Below are positions 33,125 to 45,607 of a DNA stretch of 64,000 bases, one piece after another. The notes beneath the pieces were generated by a model. That model worked only from the letters and a program-made list of their open reading frames with translations, was not told the DNA's origin and made no database searches. The translations under genes and the position numbers were made by a program. Every line of letters begins with the position of its first letter. The stretch's first letter is position 1. This DNA is from Prinia subflava (lineage: Eukaryota > Chordata > Aves > Passeriformes > Cisticolidae): the NCBI RefSeq assembly GCF_021018805.1, contig NW_026960607.1, positions 4,404,501 through 4,468,500 on the forward strand, written 5' to 3'.

Positions 33125-36100
33125 CTGCCTGAATTGCTGCTGAAATATTTAATGGTGAACTATCACTTGAGATGTAATTTATAGAAACAGATTCACTTAC
33201 TATCTTTCCCATGATGAAGAAGAAAAAAAACCCATCTTTTATCACTATTTCTCTGTGTGTTTTCTTTCATTATTTGCTTTGCATGTTGGTCTATGTGCTG
33301 GGAGCTTCTCAGTTGTTAATTGTGCTGTCTTTTATGGTGTAGGTTGGCTGCTGAAGCTATGTTCAATTTATTTATCTGTTTTTAGACAAAGATTTTTTGG
33401 GGTGGTGTGGTGTTTGCAGTGTCTTTGTTTTGGTTGGTTTGGTTTTCTTTTTTTTTTCACAATGGGTTTTGGCTGTCATTGGTACCTTTGCTTTATCTAA
33501 TGGGCTTGATTATTTCTGCTTATTGAGTACTGTATGTAGGAGTCATTTTGATTTAAAAATTAATTCTACAAAGAATATTAAATCTGTTCTATGCCAGGGG
33601 TTCTACGCCAGTGTATGGGTTGTTTTTCTGTCTCCTCCAGCAATTTGTAGGGCGGTGTTTTTCATGGAAGTTCCAAAGGGGTTTTTTTTAATGCCTCATT
33701 CAGCTTCCTGTGATATAATTTATCTAAAATTGTAACAAATGGAGGCCATCAGATATGGGCTAAAAGCACCTTTGAGATAATCATGAGAAGTATTTACTTG
33801 TGACTGACAGAGAATCAAGTTTTGAAAAACTTGAACCTTGGCAAAGACTTGCCCAAATTTACTCCTTTTTTGATGAAAAGGGCTGGTTTTGGAAAACGTG
33901 GAGGAAGGGTGCAGTTTCAGGGTAAAGAACTAATCTGTTTTATGCACAAAGCAACAGGGAACCTTTACAGGTGTCCTCATAAAGTCAGTTACATTTGGTA
34001 TAATGTTAGGGCCACCAAAAACTACATAATAAAACATTGGCCTTCACTTCTGCACCTGAAAATACATGTCTGAATAGCAATTATTTATCATGCATGTAAA
34101 ATTGTGGATATAACAACAGCGGAGCGTGTCACTAGGAAAATCAATTCTAAACACTTTGCGCACTGAGTAGGTGCTCCATAAAATTTACCTTACACAAAAG
34201 GAAATAAATGCATGGGCCATAAAGAAGTGTGCAGCAGAAATGCCAACTGTAATTTTGTTGATTTTTTTTTCTGTGTAAGAACTAAAGGTTCAAAGGAAAA
34301 AAGCTATCAAATAATCCCTACTTTGCAGAGCTGAGCAGCTGGTAGAATGTGCCTCTTGACAAAGCTAGCCCCACTGATCCTGCTATTACTATGAATTTGT
34401 ACAACTTTAGTGACTGTTGGAGAGCAACAGTCTGCAACTGGGAGATGCCAGGTGTATGTGCCTGCAAGTCTCCAGAGTCTGACTTCTGTGTGCAGAAGTC
34501 TGGCATGCATCAGAGAATATAGTGGTTCTCTGACTTAATTACTTTTCCCCAGCGTAAAGGGCATCTGAAGCTATTTCTGTAATTACATTTAAACTTTTTT
34601 GGGTTTTGTTTGTTTTAATAGGAAACTTTCTTGAAGAAATACTAAAATTATGCATGAAAGATGAAGCAATAACTCATTAAATAAAGATTGATTGAAAACT
34701 ATTTCAAACAGAAAAAAATATTGAAGCTCGTGATCAAGCATTTAGAATATCTCTATTATTTTTACCTAGTGTATGTGGAATTGATGAGTGGGAAATTGTT
34801 TTCAAATATTTCTCAACATCAGTAATTCATCTTTGTGCATTCTCCTTAAGCATTGTCCATGACTGCATAAAGTCAATGCCTCTCTTCCTATATAACATTT
34901 AGAAATGAAGCCTAATAATACCTATTGTGTTCTTAACTTTCAGATTTGGAGCAGTTGTTAAATGCAGAGTTGTATTACAGCATGAGGTGTTTGCAGAATT
35001 TTCAGTTAATACTAAATACCACTTAATCAGTGTCAGATATGTTTTAATTAGCACAACTTTAAATAAGTAACATATTATTTTAATAAAGAAACATATTATT
35101 GTAATATTTGATGGTCCAGTAGTTCCCACCTCTCAGTAATAGATTTAAAATGTGGTGATAGCAAAATGTGTTTAACCTGAGTGATTTTTAAAGTATGTGT
35201 TATTGCATTTTGAGGTCCCTCAGAGTGCAAATTCAGTTGTTATTTCATAGGGATATTATTGTGCATTTTATGTGGGAAAGTTCTGCACGTGAAATAGAAC
35301 TTTCTAGAGGGGGAAAAAAATGTTTTCCCAGGAGAATATAGGTTGGTACCTGCAAGAACAGGAGTGTAGCATGGCATAGGAGTATTTGATTAAAAATATA
35401 AACTAAATTGCAAACCAGAACATTAGAGTGGGTTGACAGCAATTTGTTATAAGATTTCTTTTCTGTGAAATTTGCAGGTACTGTAAGGACACAGACACTG
35501 ACTGAGTCTCCTGCCCCTCTGGCCCAGCTGAGTGGCACCATAGATTGGGGGCAGAGGGCAGTTGCTCCAAAGGGTCTGTGTACTCAGTCCTGGCTTGCAG
35601 CTGGTTTTTTTGAGTGGCCAGCTGTTCCACATCAGACTCGGCCTTCAGCATGGTTTGTGGCACCCATAGAGGGCTTCTCATTGACAGGCACCTTTCTCCA
35701 CTTTTTATTGGTTCCTGATGTGGGTGCTCAGATTAAGATGCCAATTGCTTCGTTGTTGTATGGCCCGCAACTGATCTCTGATTTTTTCCCATGCATATGA
35801 GGGCAATTCCTGGTTGTTTCCTGCATTACTATTACTCTCTGGCCTCTCACTGTGAAGACATTGAAACAACATAAAGTTGTATGACTGTTTGATTTTCTTT
35901 CCTTGCACAGCTGGGAAACAAGATAGACCCTCTCATTTGGCAGAGATTTGGGTCAGCCTTCCTCATGCATTTTACATGTGTTATCAGGGACCATTATACT
36001 TGTTTTTCAAATTGTCCTCTAATTGGTGAGCATACCTATGGTTCAGACCCTTTTTTATCTCAGTGATGCCTTCAAGTAAGCTTCACCCCATGACACACTC

Positions 36101-39100
36101 ATATACATGTGTATATACAAGTGTTTTTTCAGGAAGTTTGCTAAGATAACAAATTGGCAGTATTCATAGTTAGTGTTCAACACTTTTCATTATGGAGGTG
36201 TTTTTTCTTGCTAAAAGTCTTGCTGAACTTCAACTCTTTGGCCCAAATGCTCTGTGCTGTCTGTCAGTAGAAAAGATTCAGAAGAGATGGTACAGTTATC
36301 TCCCTGAATAAAACTAGGAAAATTACTTGCTTTGATCATGTTGAAGATTTAAAATGAAAACATAATTGAAGTTCCTAGTCTTTGCCTACCTTTTGTTGAT
36401 AGTATTGCTAAGTAAACCTGCTAAAACAACAACAAATTACTGCAATGAAAAAAAGTTACTGGTTTCCCCTCTGAAAGTATTAATTAACCCCCCTCCACAC
36501 CTTTCAGAATACCTTAAGAATACATTCTAAGTATGGCTAAACTTTTAATTTATTTTTTTTAATTTCATCATACAGTAGAAAAAAATTTAATTTTGAAATA
36601 ATTTACAGTGTGATTTTTCTTGTAGTCTGAAGTTTCCTAAATAAGAAATAGGCAAGATGAATTTACATAGTAAACAGCTCAAGGTGTATTTTTTTAAATT
36701 CCTACAACTTCTGACATTATTTGTCTTTTTGATTTTTTTTGGCAAACATTCAAAATTGGTGTTTGTCTTTTTGCTGTAATTTAACACTGAAATGTTGTGC
36801 TTGACATGGAGTGACTGACAGCTGTTAAGATAATACTGTTGTTTAAATTGTTGCATGAGCTATAAACTATTGAGTAGTTTATGTGCTATCCCCTTACTTC
36901 CCTTCCATTTAATTGTAATAAATCATGTATCAAAATTTTGTCTGTCTTTAAAACTTCATCTCTTCAGTTCCTGGTTTGATTTCAGTGTATCGGCTGTTCT
37001 GATAGTGCAGATTGTGCTGTTAAGTCAAAATGGTGATATTTACTGTGTGAAGGATATATTACTGGTTAATAAAGCAACACCCATCTACCTGTAATTGGTT
37101 TATGATAGATACTATTTGCATAAAGTCATGACATAAGTCTCTCATTTGAAGTACTCTTATACCCAACTGTAGTTTCACAGCTTTTGTTTCTGCAATGAGG
37201 CCCTTCATTTTCTGTTTTGTCTAATGATACAGTTAAATGCTGGTTTCTAACACAGAGTAGTTTAATAATTTGTCTGACCAAACAACACAAGAACAATATT
37301 TTCATTGCATTTTGAGGGCTGGTACTTCAAAATTCCATCATCTGGGAGATATAAAAGATATTGACTAGCATAATTTGTATCTGGTTCCCCTATCCTTTCT
37401 CTCCATTCTCCTGTTAGAAAAGGCTGTAGCAGAAGACTAAAAGTCAGCTAACATTTGATGTTACACACATTTTATTTCTTTTTTTTTTCTTAGATCAGAT
37501 GAAGATGTAGTAAATCAAGCCCATTAAAATTCCAAGTGTGCAGATCATTGCACAGGTTTTGTTTTTGCTTCAGCAGACACCCTGTTACTTTAAACAAAAG
37601 TGTACAGTGTTTTATATTCTTGGGTAGTCACTTGGAAATACTGCAGGAGCTTTAAATTTGTTTCAGTATCACTAGTTGTAAAATTCTTGTCTTGCTCTCC
37701 ACAGTTTGTAATCCAAGGACTTTTAACACCACTTGCTTCCAAAATGCAAAAGGACATGATGCAATTTAAGAATAAACAATATAGTTAGGTAAACCAGCAA
37801 AATTTACAGCCCTAATAAACCACGACACATTTGAGAGACTAATACAGATTTTTATTATCTTGCACTAGGAATGTAATACTGTAATCCCTACAGCAGTTCA
37901 TTACTATGAATCAGAATTGCAATAAATGAAGACAGAATACAGTTTTGGTAGTTTTGAGTGCCTTTGAATATTATTTGTTAAATACAAAACTGATAGTTCT
38001 CTAGAAAGCTTTAAGTCTTTAAACTAGACAGTAATAAACTTTCTGCTCATCCTAGATCTCTGCACAAAGAGTATAGTTTCTGAGATCCCTTGAGTCCTTT
38101 TTCCATATATCCAGTAACAAATATGATAATGTTGATACTACAAACATTTTCACTGTATTCCTTTTTTCATAATCACTTTTCATAACTACAATGACACAAA
38201 GATAAATATAAACAGGTCTTGCTCAGAAACATAGAGAAAATTAATGAAGAATGAGAGAAAACCAACAATAAATAAAATAATTTAGGGAAAGTGGATCCAT
38301 TACTGCAGGCCAATTTTACAATTTTATATATCTTCATTTTAGAAAGATCTATTATTTCTTCTTACATGTGAATGTGTATTTATATGAAGACAATCCAAAG
38401 TCTGTATACTAAGCAGAGGCTTAGTGAATTTGTTGCTTGTACCTATTCTTTATAAGGATTTTTATTTTCTATTAAAAATTCAAAAATTCTATTCAAAAAT
38501 TCAAATTCTTATGCATCAAGGTGTAAGTCAAGCCACATTACTACTAAAACATTCAGTTAGTTACTGTCTCAGTTAAAAGGATTGAAACCATAAAGTTCAC
38601 TGTTTGTTAAAATAATGTGTTTCAGCTGATAAAAGTAATGGTTTCAATTTCAAGAATATTATGTTTCTTTGCAAAAGGTTTTAGTCCTGTTATGAAATAA
38701 TTGTTTAAAATGTGTATCATAATTAGCTCTTCTGAAAAGTGGTGAATCCAAAAGCAATTTACAAGATTCCTTTCTTTTCCCCTACACATAAAGGAGTAAG
38801 TTTAGTGATCAATGTCTTTGGAAATCAATGGCAGCAAGTATGCCTTCATTCCCCTGCTGAACAACAGCAGGATTTTAGTGAAGCAGATGAAGGGAATCTT
38901 CAGTAATTCCTGAAGTACCAGTGTAAGCAATCAGCAGAAACCAGGAAAAAACATTTCTTAATTTTTGTTGTTGCTGCTGTTTCAATTTAGTTGGTTTCAT
39001 TTTGAGTTGGTAGTTTTAATACATGGTAATTTCTTTTTTAATAATATCCCATCCTCAGTAAATACTAATTAAAGCATAGCAATTGCTATGTAACTGTTAC

Positions 39101-42100
39101 ATTAAATATAGCAAGTATGACAGATTTTTGTTAACAGCTTTGTTATTGTGCCTTGAGCATTCCTGCTTATAAAGTGCACTTTTAGCCATGTTTCATCCTT
39201 CATGGGACTGTACTCATTATTCATTGTTGCTTCTAATGTACCCGTGAAAGCAGCTCATTTTTTTTCTGCTCAAAATGAAGTGTATGGCTGTTTATGATGG
39301 TGTCAACATGGAATGAAGTAACAAAGAAAAATGCTTGCCCAACCAAGACAGAATGCAGCTTCTGTGGCCTCCCCAAAGGATCACCAAAGGTCCAGACTTG
39401 GAAAATCTGAAGCTTGGGCCAGAGTTGACAGTTATTTTGTCACCTTATATCCAGGATGTGGTGTGCTCCCAAAAATCTAGACCCAAGTATAAGGTAATAT
39501 AATAACACAAAAATAAGAGGAGTAAATAGGACCTGCAGTAGTGAAGATGAAAGGGTGTAATTTAAATGTGTATTGCTAAGTTTAGTCTCTGTACCTAATT
39601 TTCAGGAACTGATGAGGGTTAAGCTCAGATGAGCCAAATATTTTGGTGCCAAAACACCTTTAAGTTCTGTGACAGGCATTTGGGTACTAAATTCCTTTAA
39701 AACCTGAGGTTTTGGCATAGTGGTAGTTATTTGGAGAGGCTTCTATTATTATGTAATGGTATGACTTGTAGTTGTGTTTTCTTTCCCTTTTTAGAAAATA
39801 ATGAACTGAATTCAGAAGCCAAGTTCTCCAAGTCTGACAGTCTTCAAGATATACTTCTCTTCATGTTTGCTAGAATTTAACAACCAGAAAGTGTGAACAG
39901 AGTGAATAATTAGGGAAAAAATAATGCTTCGAAGGATATTAAGTTCTCTATTTCTAGGTTATGTGAAATACATTTGCCTCTGTTGAAAAAGTAGTTAAGA
40001 ATGTGAATTGTATATTGAAAAGATTTTTTACAAGCAGGAAAACCAGGGAGAATCTACTCTAATTGTTCTGTGGTAGTATATTTCCAAGAAACTAGATTAG
40101 ATATAATTATCTTGGGAGGTTAGGCAACCCTCTTATCCCCATTAGTGTATTTACATAATATGTGTTTTAATACCATCTCACAGTAAGGCTACTGGTAAAC
40201 CATAGGAGATATGCAGATTTCCACTGCTGCCTTTTCTTTCTCAGAGGTGCAGAGGAGATGTCCCTGTTCCTGGAAATAGGATTTTCTTTCTTGTCCTCTT
40301 TTTGATATAGCTTATTATGGGGATTTTTTGATTTTCCAACAAGCTGCGCCTTGGGTGTTTGTTCTAAAGGAAAGAAAAAGGTGATTGTGAACAGCTGAGT
40401 GTTTCTCCATTCCTTGGAGAGGGTTGTGCAACTGATGATACCTGGCTGATTTGATGGTAGAAATCAGGAGTAGGAGGAGGAGATTCCTGATTTTATATGC
40501 TTTTTTTTTGCTAGTAAAGGAAGGTGAGCTGCTGTGCAAAACCTGATATGCCTGGGAGTGGTATTGAATATGTAAAGTTCCCTGCTAATTGTAAAATTTC
40601 TGTATGATGTCACCATTGTAATGGTATAAATATTGTTATTGATGTAAACATATTAGTAAAAGAGCCCATTAGGTTTTAGGATTCAAGAAACCCCTCATTA
40701 AATCCTATGAGTACAGCTCTTACTCATTGTTTGAAAAAGGAAAACATTTTCTCCATGCCCCCATGCATGGAGAAACACCATCAGAAATGTGTGAACTTCT
40801 TGAAATATCTTTCAGTGGCTCAGTGGAAGATTTTTCTTCTATTTTTATTTCTCTATGGTTGAACTCTGTCAGTTTTAGTGATCTGACAAACATGAGGACT
40901 CTGCAAGTGCTGTTTCCCTTTGTTTCAGCTTTCTTGCTAGGATATAACCTATTTAGAAGCTTCTGATTCTGTTTCAGGTTTTTTTTTTACTTTTTTTTTG
41001 TCTTGGGTTTTGGTTTATTTTTTGTGTTTGAATCATGAATAAAATTTCTTGTATAAAATAAAAGTGTAAGAACCACTACCCAACACTGAAAAAAAATGAA
41101 AAGGCATTCAGGTTTATAAATTCTTCATATCTTGTATGTGTTTGAGATTGAATATTTTCCTGTAAGGTATACACTTACTGATATGGCCAATGGCCAAAAT
41201 GGTGATAAAGAGGTTATTAGGATGAATCAAGTTGATCTGATGAGGGCTGACTAATAAAATCAGTTTTGATTTAAAAACAAAGTCCACAATAACAAAAATA
41301 AACAAGAATTAACAAAAAGCAATGTTTTTTGTTGATACATTTTGCTAATTCCCCTCCACCTTTGGGTATCTATTTGAAAAGCAATTATTGGACATGCAGT
41401 CTTTTGTGATGGGTACTTCCAGTAGGTGCTTACTCAGCTTGGAGAAGGTTTTCTCCCCTACTGAGCTCTGTGTGAGCTGAAGTTATTTTGAGCAGTCTGG
41501 ATTGGCACAAGGTAAATTGTTAAAATGAATGCCTTTACAACTTTTGCATTTACAACTTCATCCATCCTTCTGGGGAGAAGCGCTGAAATCGAAGATCTTG
41601 ATTTTACCATGATAATCTTGAGCTTTGCATTCCCTACAGATTGTGTGTGCTTATTTAGGAAGCAGGCAAATTCTTGCAGAGTTGGACTAAACTTTTAAAA
41701 CCATCTTGCTTTCTGAACTTCTCTGATAGGCCATGGTACAGACATATCTTAGTGATAGCAACAGCTGTTGGTGGTACTAGAAATTACAGGAGAATTGTTT
41801 CATTTCATTAACTTTTCAAAAAGGGCTGTCCTCTTTAGATACATGGAAATGTACAAGAGTTAACCAAAGATTATGCAAGTCGACAAAAATAATCCTCGAA
41901 TGGGAATGCATATTTTTTCAGTTTGTCTTATTTCAGTCTAAGGTTTGTGGGACCTTTTGCTTGACAAACCTCTGGATTTTGCATTGAATTCCAAGTTGTG
42001 GCTTTATAAAAAACCACTTCCTTTTCTTCAAACCAGATATTAGTGGATAAAGTTTTCTGTCTTTGAAACTACAGCATTTAATGCTTCAGAATACAATACT

Positions 42101-42387
42101 TGGTGTTTATGTGTGTATAGCTGAAACTCTCAGAAGACCTTCCAAATAAAACATTTGGTACACTGCTGCAAAGATTTTATGTGAACATTCCTTCCCTTGG
42201 TTTCAGTATTTGCTTTGCTTTTAAAACATATTAAAAAATAATCACAAACAGTATAGGATGTGATCTTAAGGAAATAAATGATTCACCAGTGCATCTGGTT
42301 TTTGAGGGTTTGGAGTTGTCAAATATGTTAAGCAATTTAAGTAGTACTTTTGATAGTTTTCAGTAATGGTAAGGTAATAAGAATAAG
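33125..42387. other. Long AT-rich non-coding stretch
   Basis: More than 9 kb with no recognised repeat, RNA gene or convincing exon. A G/T-rich tract lies at about 33,340-33,480. A short direct repeat of AAAAATTC occurs near 38,474-38,509. An 8-bp stem (CTCCATGC/GCATGGAG) lies near 40,751-40,772. The lack of transposon traces over this length is itself modest evidence of either age or constraint. Confidence 0.5.
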
Positions 42388-42785
42388 CATAGAATCACAG
42401 AATGGCCTGGGTTGGAAGGGACCATAAAGATCATTTAGTTTCAACCCCCTGCCATGGGCAGGGATGCCTTCCACTAGACCTGGTTTCTCAGAGCCTCATC
42501 CAACCTGGGCTTGAACACCTCCAGGTGTGGGGCAACCACAGCTACTCTGGGCAACCTATGCAGTGCTTCACCATCCTCACAGGAGAGAATTTCTTCCCAA
42601 CACCTAATCTAAACCCACTCTTTTTCACTCCCCCTTGTCCTGTCACTGTAAATAATTTTTCTCCATCTCTTCTGTAGACCCCTTTCAGATACTGGAAGGC
42701 TGCAATTAGGTCACCCGGAAGCCTTCTTTTTGCCAGGCTGGACAATCCCAATTCTCTTAGACTTTCATCATACGATTTCTGGTGG
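42388..42785 (-). mobile_element. CR1 LINE 3' end
   Basis: On + it begins CATAGAATCACAGAATGG, the reverse of the CR1 terminal ATTCTATG repeats. It continues GGGTTGGAAGGGACC, GCCATGGGCAGGGATGCC and CTGCAATTAGGTCACCC. Only the 3' 400 bp are present, the usual 5' truncation. Open frames on either strand are by-products. Confidence 0.95.
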
Positions 42786-45024
42786 ACTAGATTTTGAGAA
42801 AAGAGGGAAGATATGTGAAAGGCTAACATGATCTAAATAATTTTTGAATAACGTTTTGAAGAATTTATTTGCAGCTATAGGTTTTGCTTTTTGTTTGAAT
42901 GAATAAGCTATATATCAGTTGCGATGGTGATAGTTTTATCTATATTTTTTTGTCATCTTTAATTCCCCCATTGACACTGATCACTGAGTGAAAGCAATAT
43001 AGAATTTTCCTGTTGTAAATAGAGAACATACAAAATAATCTACAGAAATATGTGAAAACTTTAGTTAAAGTATGATACTACTTTTAATAAAGTAAAACAG
43101 TTTACAGTACTTGCTGTGCCTCTCAGCCAATTGCTTAGCTTTTCCTATGAGGCCAGTATAGATAGGAACAACTTTACACGTGCATGTCAGCTGCAAAGCT
43201 CACCTACAACCGTTCCTGCGTGTAAAGGGACGACTGCATTAATGGATTTTCCAGACTGTACTTGACTTTGTCCTTTCCTATTACCCATGATGCAATCATC
43301 TATCACACAATCATTTATTGTTATTTCACAAATCTCTCATTTCAGCCCCAAGTGTTGTTTAATTGGACCAAGTTTTACACTTACACCCAAGCTACTTAAT
43401 TTTTATTTGTCTCATTACTTTTAATTGCACAGTAAAAACAGGACATGGTGCAAAGAAATAGACTGGATTCTGGTTCTAGTTTGCAATTAATATGTCCTTA
43501 TTAAATTCCAAACACTTTTATCTGTGGGAAAAAGAATGGAATTGCAAAGATATGAAGAGAGAGCATTCTGCACTGTGCTGAGTATTTTTGGATAAGACGA
43601 GAAATTATAGGAGTTTCTTTTCAAAGCCTAGGCTGATTTGTCAACATCTGCATTTGGAAAATTTATGTGGTATTCAACACTTCATAGCAAACACTGAAAA
43701 AGAAGTGCTGAACCTGCAGCACCATTTTTGTTGCCTCTAATCAGAAACAAATTGCAGTATAACTGAACTTTGTGTTTATTTTGTGATATGTAACTAGCAA
43801 CTTGCCATCTGAATGCTTTCAGTAGTGAACTATCTCAAGGGGAGGAAGTATGAGATTTTTAAAAAGTCACTTTCACTACAGGATTGGCTTGCTGCTGTCA
43901 GCATGCCAAATTTGAAACCAGATTGAAAGTTGAGAGTGTTACAGATCGTATTTTCAGCAATCTTCATCTACTGCTGAGAAAATATGAAATAAATCCTGTA
44001 TAGAGAGTGATAGAGGAACACCATAGAAGGCATCTACTAAATTGAACAATAAATGAAAAAGCACACACCTCTACACTTCTGGGCAAGTTTTGTAGCTTCC
44101 CTCCTCAGTTTAATTTTACTCCATTACTTACAAAATGCTTGGTAACATTTTATGCATCTGTAAATCCCTAAAGTACTAAAGTGAGTTTATAATTCTAGTA
44201 TTTATAAAAATTTGCCTTACAGAACTGAGTATACTATTGCTAAATGTGCCCAAGAAACAGGGTTCTCTTTAGCCCCAGTTATTTTTTTCTTACTTCAAGC
44301 TGTTTTCTGTCACAGTGCACCAACAGAAATGTTACATCTTTCTTCCCCTTTGTCATTGTTCTGTGGCCACCCAGAAGACTTGGTTTCTTCCTTCCTAACA
44401 TATATGTGGACATAATCATGACTGTAAGGAAGAGCATAGCTTATACCAAAGGGACATCTGATCATATATACTGAATAAAATTTTTAAAAATTAAAATAAT
44501 ATATAGATAATCAATATATAATATATATAATAAATTATAAAGAAAGATAATAAATAAAAAATGGGTCTGATAATATATACTATTCCTGACTATTCCTCAG
44601 TCTTTTACAGCTGAGCCTGTTGGCAAAGTATTTATTTTCCAGGCCAGATTTCAACTTGTTCTTAATTTCTAATGTAAGTTTGCCCTCACCAAAGATGTGC
44701 TTTCCTGCAGAATCTCACCCTCCTTCCACTGGATTTGAATTTATTAAAAAAATATATACCTCAAGAAACAGTATTTTGTTACTTTAGGGGTTTAAAACTT
44801 GATTTAAAAGATTTCAAGAGCATGATGGGTAGGTATTGAGTATCAGCTCAAAAGCTACATGTTTCAAAAAACCCAACACTACCTTAAAAAGGGAGACATT
44901 TACAATTAAATAATTCCTGAATTGCAGCTTTAGCTAATAATTTTATGATACTGTCTGAATTATCCCACAAGAGGTGTTATCTTTTAGGTTGTATGTTGAT
45001 TTTTGATCTTCCATGTTTCAGAGA
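42786..45024. other. AT-rich non-coding stretch
   Basis: No gene or family is recognised. A very AT-rich, TATA/ATAA-repeating tract occupies about 44,484-44,576. Confidence 0.55.
44484..44576. repeat. AT-rich low-complexity tract
   Basis: Almost pure A and T, with repeated ATATA and ATAAAT units. Confidence 0.8.
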
Positions 45025-45607
45025 CTTTGTATGAGCGACACAGTGTGGCCAGCAGGACCAGGGCAGTGATCATCCCCCCTGTACTCGGTGCTGGTGAGGC
45101 TGCACCTCAAATCATGTGTTCAGTTTTGGACCCCTCACTGCAGGAAAGACACTGAGGTGCTATAGTGGCTCCAGAGAAGGGCAGTGGAGCTGGTGAAGGG
45201 TCTGGAGCACAAATCTTAGGAGGAGCGACTGAGGGAGCTGGGGTTGTTTAGTCTGGAGAAAAAGAGGCTCAAGGGAGAGCCTGGAAACAAGTTGTGCTGA
45301 GGTTAAGTTCAGTCTCTTCTCCCAAGTAACATGTGACAGAACCAGTGGAAATTGCCTCAGGTTGCTCCAGGGGAGGTTTGGATTGGACATTAGGAAAAAC
45401 TTCTTTACTGAAAGGCTAATCAAACACTGGAACAGGCTGCCCAACAAAGGGGTTGAGTCACCATCCCTGCAGGTATTTAAAGGATGGACATGTAGATGTG
45501 GTGCTTGGGGATGTGATTTAGTGGTGAACTTGACAGTGCTGAGTTAATGGTTGGACTTTACGGTCTCAGAGGGTTTTCCAACCTAAAAGATTCTATGATT
45601 CTGTGAC
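45025..45607 (+). mobile_element. CR1 LINE 3' end
   Basis: The CR1 order is clear: GGCCAGCAGGACCAGGGCAG, CTGGTGAGGCTGCACCTC, GGTTTGGATTGGACATTAGG, CACTGGAACAGGCTGCCC, GTTTTCCAACC. It ends in ATTCTATGATTCTGTGA, the diagnostic 3' octamer repeats. Stops break the RT-derived and 3' sequence. Truncated at 5'. Confidence 0.95.

Noticed and set aside
37711..37788. Possible exon after a CTTGCTCTCCACAG acceptor
   Set aside because: The frame closes at a TAG right at the possible donor after 26 codons, the peptide is unremarkable, and no polyadenylation context fits a last exon.
42402..42829. Overlapping 91- and 95-codon frames
   Set aside because: Both are by-products of the CR1 3' end. The same holds for frames at 45160-45447, 52138-52392, 52469-52720 and 52774-53079.
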